Assembly: GCF_016863535.1 (NCBI RefSeq)
Contig: NZ_BOPB01000014.1
Coordinates: 1 to 64,000 of the forward strand
Length of the DNA: 64,000 bases
Direction of reading: 5' to 3'
Origin: Micromonospora lutea
GTDB taxonomy: Bacteria; Actinomycetota; Actinomycetes; Mycobacteriales; Micromonosporaceae
The notes beneath the pieces are model-generated. The model was not told the origin of the DNA. It did not search any database and was given only the letters and a program-made list of their open reading frames with translations. The position numbers and the translations under genes are program-made. The stretch's first letter is position 1. The number at the start of each line of letters is the position of its first letter. This document shows, piece after piece, positions 58,656 through 64,000 of the stretch.

Positions 58656-59229
58656 CGCTCGTATCTCTCCTTGTCGTCGCGGCTGGAACCGCAGCCAGCG
58701 AACCTTCTCCAACATCCCGGTGCGGTGGGATCATCGACTGGGGCGGTACTGCCGGCAGCACCGTCCGGAGTCGGGCGAGCGCCCGCGATGCCTGGCTCTT
58801 CACCGTGCCGACCGAGCAGCCGAGCGCGTCGGCGATCTGTGACTCGGTGAGGTCCTCCCAGTAGCGCAGCACCAGCACCGCGCGCATCCGGGGCGGCAGG
58901 CGATGCAGCGCGGCGAGCACCTCGTCGCGGGCCACGATGTCGTCGGCCAGGTCCCGGCTCGGCCCGGTCGGGGTTTGCCACGCACCGGTGACCCCGGCGA
59001 GGAACTCCCGGGAACCGAACCGCCGCCAGAGCCTGGTCCTCTCGTTGACCATGATCCGGCGGACGTACGCCATCGGTTCGTCCACCTGCCGCCACCGGCG
59101 CATCGCCCGCATCAGCGCGATCTGCACCAGGTCCTCGGCCGCGTGCCGGGAACCGGTCAGCAGGTACGCGGTCCGGATCAGGTCCGTGTACCGGATCTCG
59201 ACGAACTCGCGGAAGCCATCATCGCTCAC
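58645..59229 (-). CDS. SigE-family ECF RNA polymerase sigma factor
   Basis: A 194-aa ECF sigma factor. Region 2 is FREFVEIRYTDLIRTAYLLTGSRHAAEDLVQIALMRAMRRW and region 4 is ALHRLPPRMRAVLVLRYWEDLTESQIADALGCSVGTVKSQASRALARLR, matching the actinobacterial SigE/SigM-like group. GTG 59229 has GGAGGT at 5-nt spacing. The downstream overlapping membrane protein probably controls it. Confidence 0.92.
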   Translation of the reverse strand: MSDDGFREFVEIRYTDLIRTAYLLTGSRHAAEDLVQIALMRAMRRWRQVDEPMAYVRRIMVNERTRLWRRFGSREFLAGVTGAWQTPTGPSRDLADDIVARDEVLAALHRLPPRMRAVLVLRYWEDLTESQIADALGCSVGTVKSQASRALARLRTVLPAVPPQSMIPPHRDVGEGSLAAVPAATTRRDTSDDR

Positions 59230-59362
59230 CTGCGACCTCCAGCCCTGTCTGGGCATCGTTCATGACCGGAAGACCCCGGGCCGGCGGGAAAGGTTGAGTG
59301 GTGACGACAAGGAGTGGGATTTTGCACTAGCAGTGCATCTTGTTTCGGTGGCTCCCGCTGCT

Positions 59363-59368
59363 TAGCGT
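59363..59368 (+). promoter_or_regulatory. -10 box of leaderless DUF2855 gene
   Basis: TAGCGT ends 6 nt before ATG 59375 with no Shine-Dalgarno. Confidence 0.45.
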
Positions 59369-59374
59369 CGCAGT

Positions 59375-60442
59375 ATGGCTGCCTCCTGGACGTTCGCCGT
59401 CGCCCGTGACGAGCTGAGCCGCACCACCCGCGTGGAGAGCGCGCTGCCGGAGTTGTCCGACGGCGAGGCGTTGTTGCGCGTGGACCGGGTCGGACTCACC
59501 GCCAACAACGTCACCTACGCGGTGCTCGGCGACTCGATGCGGTACTGGGAGTTCTTCCCGCCCGATCGTCACGGGCTCGACGGGCGGTGGGGACTGCCAC
59601 CGCTGTGGGGCTTCGCCGAGGTGGTCGCCTCGACCGTCGCCGAGGTCGAGGTGGGGCAGCGGGTGTACGGCTATCTTCCGCCGGCCGGTCACCTGGTGGT
59701 GCGGCCGTCTCGGATGGACGACACCGGATTCCGGGACGCGAGCGCGCACCGGGCCGAGTTGCCCTCGCCGTACAACGGGTACCGCTCGACCGTCGGTGAC
59801 CCGGCGTACCGGGCCGACCAGGAGGACCTGCTGATCCTGTTCCGGCCGCTCTTCTTCACCTCCTTCATGCTGGCCGACCGGATCGTCGACAACGACTGGT
59901 ACGGCGCGCAGTCGCTGGTGTTCTCGTCGGCGTCGAGCAAGACCGCGTACGCCGCCGCCGTCGAACTGCGCGGGCGCGGCCCCCGCCTGGTCGGGCTGAC
60001 CTCGCCCGGCAACCTCGGGTTCACCCGCTCGCTCGGCTGCTACGACGAGGTGCTGCCGTACGACGGAATCGGGGCGCTCGACCGGGTGCCGACCGTCTAC
60101 CTCGACCTGTCCGGTGCGCCCGCGACCCGGGCTGCCCTGCGGGAGCACCTCGGCGACCGGCTGGTCCGCGACATCGCGGTCGGCCTGACCAATCAGATCC
60201 CGAACGCCGACGCCGCCGGAGAGGTCTTCTTCGCCCCGGTGCAGATGCGCAAGCGCCGCATCGACTGGGGTCGGGACGGGCTCGATGGCAGGTTCGCCGA
60301 CGCCTGGCAGCGGTTCACGGATGTGGTGGGCGGGTGGCTCGACGTCCAGGTCGGTGCCGGCCCGGCCGCTCTGGAGCACGCCTGGCTCGACGTCCTCGCC
60401 GGTCGTACGCCACCCGAGGTGGGGCGGGTCGTCCAGTTCTGA
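59375..60442 (+). CDS. DUF2855 family protein
   Basis: A 355-aa cytoplasmic protein of the DUF2855 family, related in fold to medium-chain oxidoreductases (RVDRVGLTANNVTYAVLGD and VVASTVAEVEVGQRVYGYLP resemble the GroES-like domain; LVFSSASSKTAYAAAVEL the nucleotide-binding part). It has no zinc ligands, so an NADPH-dependent quinone- or enoyl-reductase-like role is possible. It is leaderless and single. Confidence 0.78.
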   Translation: MAASWTFAVARDELSRTTRVESALPELSDGEALLRVDRVGLTANNVTYAVLGDSMRYWEFFPPDRHGLDGRWGLPPLWGFAEVVASTVAEVEVGQRVYGYLPPAGHLVVRPSRMDDTGFRDASAHRAELPSPYNGYRSTVGDPAYRADQEDLLILFRPLFFTSFMLADRIVDNDWYGAQSLVFSSASSKTAYAAAVELRGRGPRLVGLTSPGNLGFTRSLGCYDEVLPYDGIGALDRVPTVYLDLSGAPATRAALREHLGDRLVRDIAVGLTNQIPNADAAGEVFFAPVQMRKRRIDWGRDGLDGRFADAWQRFTDVVGGWLDVQVGAGPAALEHAWLDVLAGRTPPEVGRVVQF

Positions 60443-60486
60443 TCGCGAGGAGCGGGCACCCCGGCCGCACGGAGGATTGCGAGCGC

Positions 60487-60502
60487 GTTACCGGGTGGTA
60501 AC
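60487..60502. promoter_or_regulatory. Inverted repeat upstream of the bile-acid/sodium symporter-like gene
   Basis: GTTACC-GGGT-GGTAAC has perfect 6-bp arms and ends 12 nt before the start at 60514, a suitable position for a repressor. Confidence 0.5.
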
Positions 60503-60513
60503 GATGTCGTGTC

Positions 60514-61410
60514 ATGGACTCCGCCCTGACCTTGATCGGACTACCCGTCGCCCTCGGCATCATCATGCTCGGTCTGGGTCTCGGCCTGACCACCGATGAT
60601 TTCCGCAGGGTGGCCCGTCACCCGAAGGCCGCCGTCATCGCGCTGGTGTGCCAGGTGCTGCTGCTGCCGGCGCTCTGCTTCGGCCTGGTCCTCGCCTTCG
60701 ACCTGCCGCCCGAACTGGGCGTCGGAATGATGCTGCTGGCCGCCTCGCCCGGCGGCACCACGGCCAACCTCTACAGTCACCTCTTCGGCGGGCACGTGGC
60801 CCTGAACATCACCCTCACCGCGATCAATTCGGTGCTGGCCGTGTTCACCCTGCCGATCGTGGTGAACCTGTCGGCGGCGTACTTCCTTGGCGACGCGCGG
60901 AGCATCGGGCTTCAGTTCGACAAGGTGCTCCAGGTGTTCGCGATCGTGCTGGTCCCGGTCGTCGTCGGGATGCTGGTCCGGGCACGGGCGACCCGGGTCG
61001 CGCAGCGGATGGATCGCCCGGTCCGGGTGCTGTCCGTGGTGGTACTGGTCGCGGTGATCGCCGGTGCGGTGCTGGGTGAGCGGGACAACCTCGCCGACTA
61101 CTTCGTCTCCGTCGGCCTCGCCGTGCTGGCCTTCAACCTGCTCAGCCTCGGTATCGGGTACGGGGTGCCCCGGCTGGCCGGCGTCGAGCGCAGTGCCGCC
61201 AAGGCGGCCGGTTTCGAGATCGGCATCCACAACAGCACCCTGGCCATCACCGTCGCGCTCAGCCCGGCGCTGCTCAACAGCACCCAGATGGCGATCCCCG
61301 GTGCGGTCTACGGCATCGTCATGTTCTTCACGGCCGCCGCGTTCGGGTACCTGGTCAACCGGGCGGGCACCCGGAGCGCCCCGGCGCCGGACGGCGCTGT
61401 CCGGACCTGA
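60514..61410 (+). CDS. Bile acid:sodium symporter (BASS) family transporter
   Basis: A 298-aa membrane protein with about ten hydrophobic segments. The BASS signatures LLAASPGGTTANLYSHLFGGHVALNITLTAINSVLAV and GFEIGIHNSTLAITVAL, which form the two crossing sodium-binding helices, are intact. Bacterial members import pantoate, bile acids or other organic anions. No ribosome site is visible. Confidence 0.9.
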   Translation: MDSALTLIGLPVALGIIMLGLGLGLTTDDFRRVARHPKAAVIALVCQVLLLPALCFGLVLAFDLPPELGVGMMLLAASPGGTTANLYSHLFGGHVALNITLTAINSVLAVFTLPIVVNLSAAYFLGDARSIGLQFDKVLQVFAIVLVPVVVGMLVRARATRVAQRMDRPVRVLSVVVLVAVIAGAVLGERDNLADYFVSVGLAVLAFNLLSLGIGYGVPRLAGVERSAAKAAGFEIGIHNSTLAITVALSPALLNSTQMAIPGAVYGIVMFFTAAAFGYLVNRAGTRSAPAPDGAVRT

Positions 61411-61480
61411 CCCGGCCGAACCGGCACCGTGGGGGTGCCCGAAGGGGTGGGCGGAACGCGATGAGCGTTCCCTCGCTGTG

Positions 61481-61492
61481 CAACGATCGTTG
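61481..61492. promoter_or_regulatory. Palindrome upstream of the FAD oxidoreductase gene
   Basis: CAACGATCGTTG is a perfect 12-bp palindrome about 100 nt before the oxidoreductase start; a TetR-type site is possible. Confidence 0.4.
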
Positions 61493-61591
61493 GGCGTCAT
61501 GCCGACCGCCCGGCTCCGCGGGCCTGCGCGTGCACCGGTCACTGCAGGCAGGGGGGAAGGCGCCACACCTCGTACCCCTTTGGAGAGCACG

Positions 61592-62968
61592 ATGTCCCTC
61601 TCTCCGGCTCGCGTCTTCGCCGCGCTGAATGCGGTGCGACCGCCCGACCAGGCGTTCCCTGTCATGGACAAGGCGGTGGTGATCGGCGGCAGCATCGCCG
61701 GAATGCTGGCCGCCCGGGTGCTGTCCGACCACGCCGAGAGCGTGGTGGTCATCGACCGCGACGACCTGCACACGACCGGCGGGCGGCCGGGCGTACCGCA
61801 GGGGACCCAACTGCACGCGCTGCTGCCCGGCGGCTTCCTTCAACTGGAGCAGTTGTTCCCCGGGTTCCGGGAGCATGCCCTGTCGCAGGGGGCGATCGAG
61901 GCTCCGCCCGCGGCCCGGCGGAACTATCTGGACGGTCGGCCGAAGGTCGTCGTGCCGGACGACGCCGACAGCCTGGCCGGTAGCCGGCCGCTGCTGGAGT
62001 CGTTGATCCGGCAGCAGGTGCTCCGACTGCCCAACGTCAAGACCGTCACCGCGCGGACGACCGGGCTGGTGTTCGACGGTCCCGTGACCACCGGTGTCCG
62101 ATGCGACGTCGGCGGTTCAACCGGTGTCGAACACGCCGATCTGGTGGTGGATGCCATGGGGCGTTCCAGCCGCCTGTCCGACTGGCTGGCGGAGACCGGG
62201 TGGGAACGGCCACCGCTGCGGCGGATGACGGTGAACCTGAACTACGCGACCGCCCTGTTCCGACGCCACGAGGCGAACCCTGAACACGCGGTGGTGATGG
62301 CGCTGCACAGCCCCACGAGGTCGGTGGACGTCGCCGGTGCCGCCTTCTTCGCCATCGAGGACGGTCGGTGGATGGCCATGATGGCCGGGTACGGGGAGAA
62401 CCGTCCCGGCCGTACCGCCGAGGATTTCGTCCGTCGGTTGCGGGAGCAGTTCCCGCCGGAGTTCGCCGTGGTCGCCGACAGCGAGCTTCTCGGCGACGTG
62501 CAGACCTACCGGCACGCCGACAGCCGACGTCGGGACTTCCCCGCGTTGACCAGGTTGCCGGCCCGGTTGGTGAGCGTCGGTGACGCGGTCGCTTCGTTCA
62601 ATCCGGTCTACGGGCAGGGCATCACCGCCGCCGTCCTGCATGCGGCCTGCCTGGCCAGATATCTGCGCTCCGGCCCGGATCTGGATCTGCCGGCCCGCCA
62701 CTTCTTCGCCCTCCAGAAGGTCGTGGTCGACGCGGCCTGGTCGATATCGACCTCGGCGGACCTGGCGTTGCCGCACGTCAATGGTCCTTACCCGCGTGGC
62801 TACCGGTTCTCCAGCTGGGTGAGCCGGCAGATCGTCGCGGCGACCGTCACCGACGTGGTCACCGCACGGCGGTTCAACGAGGTGGTCTCGATGCGGAAGC
62901 ACCCGAGTTCGCTGGCCGCGCCGAAGGTGATCCTCGACGCCCTGCGCGCCAACCGACGCGCCCACTGA
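61592..62968 (+). CDS. FAD-dependent oxidoreductase (monooxygenase-like)
   Basis: A 458-aa flavoprotein of the group A (PHBH-like) fold: VVIGGSIAGMLAARVLSD (GxGxxG-type dinucleotide motif, here GGSIAG), the DAMGRSSRLSDWL segment (DG-like) and SVGDAVASFNPVYGQGITAAVLHAA (GD motif). Such proteins hydroxylate or epoxidise small molecules, including polyketide and terpenoid products. ATG 61592 has GGAGAG at 6-nt spacing. No biosynthetic cluster is adjacent. Confidence 0.85.
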   Translation: MSLSPARVFAALNAVRPPDQAFPVMDKAVVIGGSIAGMLAARVLSDHAESVVVIDRDDLHTTGGRPGVPQGTQLHALLPGGFLQLEQLFPGFREHALSQGAIEAPPAARRNYLDGRPKVVVPDDADSLAGSRPLLESLIRQQVLRLPNVKTVTARTTGLVFDGPVTTGVRCDVGGSTGVEHADLVVDAMGRSSRLSDWLAETGWERPPLRRMTVNLNYATALFRRHEANPEHAVVMALHSPTRSVDVAGAAFFAIEDGRWMAMMAGYGENRPGRTAEDFVRRLREQFPPEFAVVADSELLGDVQTYRHADSRRRDFPALTRLPARLVSVGDAVASFNPVYGQGITAAVLHAACLARYLRSGPDLDLPARHFFALQKVVVDAAWSISTSADLALPHVNGPYPRGYRFSSWVSRQIVAATVTDVVTARRFNEVVSMRKHPSSLAAPKVILDALRANRRAH

Positions 62969-63030
62969 CGGGCGGGGTCGGCCTGGTCATCGCCGGCGTC
63001 GTCTTGCTCAACTCCGACGGCGGGCGCTGA
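62965..63030 (+). pseudogene. C-terminal remnant of a small multidrug-type transporter
   Basis: A short frame ending in TGA 63028-63030 reads GGVGLVIAGVVLLNSDGG, the typical last transmembrane helix of SMR/EamA transporters, but nothing upstream continues it; it overlaps the end of the FAD gene. Confidence 0.3.
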
Positions 63031-63122
63031 CCATCCCCTGAACCGGCCTGCCCTGGGACGGGCGGGTCAGCCGCTGTGCCCGGGGCCGAGGCGGACGGCG
63101 TCCCCGCACGACACCGCAAGAC

Positions 63123-63153
63123 TATTGCACTTATGGCAATGTCAGCATATGTT
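63123..63153 (+). promoter_or_regulatory. Promoter and operator of the cation efflux gene
   Basis: -35 TTGCAC (63125-63130) and -10 TATGTT (63148-63153) are 17 bp apart. ATTGC (63124-63128) and GCAAT (63136-63140) form an inverted repeat over the -35 box, as expected for an ArsR/SmtB-type metal repressor. Confidence 0.55.
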
Positions 63154-63183
63154 CGTGGTGAGGGCGGACGGAAGGGGCGCGGG

Positions 63184-64000
63184 GTGGGTGCCGGGCACGA
63201 TCACGGGCAGCAGGTCGCTCGGGCGGGGGAGAAGTACCGTGGGCGGCTGTGGGCCGCGTTCGTCCTGCTGGCGGTCTTCATGCTGGCCGAGGCGGTCGGC
63301 GCGTGGGTGACCGGTTCCCTGGCTCTGCTGTCGGACGCCGGGCACATGTTCACCGATGTGCTGGGCATCGGCATGGCGCTCGCCGCGATCACCGCGGCGA
63401 GCCGGGCCTCCCGCGACGGTCAACGCACCTTCGGCCTGTACCGGATGGAGGTCCTGGCGGCGCTGGCCAACGCGGTGCTGCTCTCCGGGGTCGCCGTCTA
63501 CGTGCTGGTGGAGGCGCTGCGGCGGCTCGACGACCCGCCGGAGGTGCTGGTCGGCCCGATGCTGGTGGTGGCTGTGGGTGGGCTGGTCGCCAACGTGGTC
63601 GCCTTTCTGCTGCTGCGCGCCGGGTCGACGGAGAGCCTGAACGTGCGCGGCGCCTACCTGGAGGTCCTCGGAGACCTGTTCGCCTCGGTCGGCGTGCTCG
63701 TCGCGGCCGGGGTGATCGCGCTGACCGACTGGTGGTACGCGGACCCGCTCGTCGCCGTCGGAGTGGCCCTGTTCATCCTGCCCCGCACCTACCGTCTTGC
63801 CCGCGCCGCGCTGCGGGTCCTGGTGCAGGCCGCGCCGCCGCACCTGGACGTCACCGAGGTGCGCGACGGTCTGCGCGGGCTGGACGGTGTCGCCGACGTG
63901 CACGACCTGCACGTGTGGACCCTGACCTCGGGCATGGAGGTGGCCTCGGCGCATCTCACCCTGGCAGCCGGCGCGGACCTGGCCCAGGTGCTGGCGACCG
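63184..64000 (+). CDS. Cation diffusion facilitator (CzcD/ZitB-like), 3' end outside window
   Basis: A metal-efflux transporter of which 272 residues are visible. The start GTG 63184 gives VGAGHDHG.., a histidine-containing N-terminus typical of the family, with AAGGGG five bases upstream. The first metal site is LLSDAGHMFTD; the second helix-5 site reads YLEVLGD, where many homologues have HxxxD but this has ExxxD. The cytoplasmic C-terminal domain begins near residue 208 (HLDVTEVRDGLRGLDGV, VHDLHVWTLTSG). An earlier ATG at 63139 lies inside the promoter and is rejected. Confidence 0.85.
   Translation, partial: MGAGHDHGQQVARAGEKYRGRLWAAFVLLAVFMLAEAVGAWVTGSLALLSDAGHMFTDVLGIGMALAAITAASRASRDGQRTFGLYRMEVLAALANAVLLSGVAVYVLVEALRRLDDPPEVLVGPMLVVAVGGLVANVVAFLLLRAGSTESLNVRGAYLEVLGDLFASVGVLVAAGVIALTDWWYADPLVAVGVALFILPRTYRLARAALRVLVQAAPPHLDVTEVRDGLRGLDGVADVHDLHVWTLTSGMEVASAHLTLAAGADLAQVLAT

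Overview
The window is high-GC DNA with strong C/G bias at third codon positions, many GTG/TTG starts, short ATGA/GTGA gene overlaps and several genes that appear leaderless (a TANNNT -10 box 6-7 nt before the start codon and no Shine-Dalgarno). Together with secreted CBM13 (ricin-type) enzymes, a HelD-type helicase, SigE-family ECF sigma factors and PadR/GntR/MarR regulators this points to a filamentous actinomycete, most likely Micromonosporaceae (inference from sequence style, not from a marker gene). I found no rRNA, tRNA, CRISPR array, prophage or transposase.

Layout. 1-10.7 kb: a secreted CE4 polysaccharide deacetylase with a CBM13 tail, an orphan proteasome-beta-like Ntn hydrolase, a secreted TolB-like propeller protein, a PadR/membrane-protein pair, TrmO, a divergent azoreductase/MarR pair with clear operators, and a GntR/acyl-CoA oxidase pair. 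10.9-16.6 kb: HelD helicase, an SMP-30-like lactonase, a secreted serine protease and a haloacetate-dehalogenase-like hydrolase. 16.8-41 kb is a large carbohydrate island: GH53 galactanase, a CBM13-CE1 esterase, a GntR-controlled operon (CUT1 ABC transporter plus enolase-superfamily dehydratase, zinc dehydrogenase, SDR, COG3618 lactonase and aldo/keto reductase) that reads as a non-phosphorylating L-fucose-type pathway, a 1183-aa ThuA/sugar-dehydrogenase/PKD/CBM fusion, a CUT2 (Rbs-type) transporter with a sugar epimerase, and a secreted beta-helix-CBM13 protein.

41-50.9 kb: a pair of overlapping unknown genes, an AlpA-like HTH protein preceded by a CTAG-dense leader, an MFS exporter preceded by a short leader peptide and RNA stems that can hide its ribosome-binding site, a GGDEF protein, a DUF2071 protein, a second PadR/membrane-protein pair with a 36-bp perfect operator-like palindrome, and a DEAD-box helicase. 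50.9-64 kb: a single-chain 1832-aa biotin-dependent acyl-CoA carboxylase, an SRPBCC protein, an ECF sigma factor with a co-transcribed membrane protein, a DUF2855 protein, a bile-acid:sodium-symporter-family transporter, an FAD-dependent oxidoreductase and the start of a cation-diffusion-facilitator gene that runs off the end.

How parts fit: secreted enzymes (deacetylase, galactanase, esterase, beta-helix protein) would release sugars from plant or microbial polysaccharide; the two ABC systems would import them; the dehydrogenase/lactonase/dehydratase set would oxidise a deoxy- or acid sugar. Two LacI-type operator sequences (17988-17999 and 32537-32552) and one FadR-type operator inside a near-consensus promoter (20532-20560) suggest substrate-induced control. 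The most unusual regulatory element is the leader in front of the MFS gene (43255-43420).
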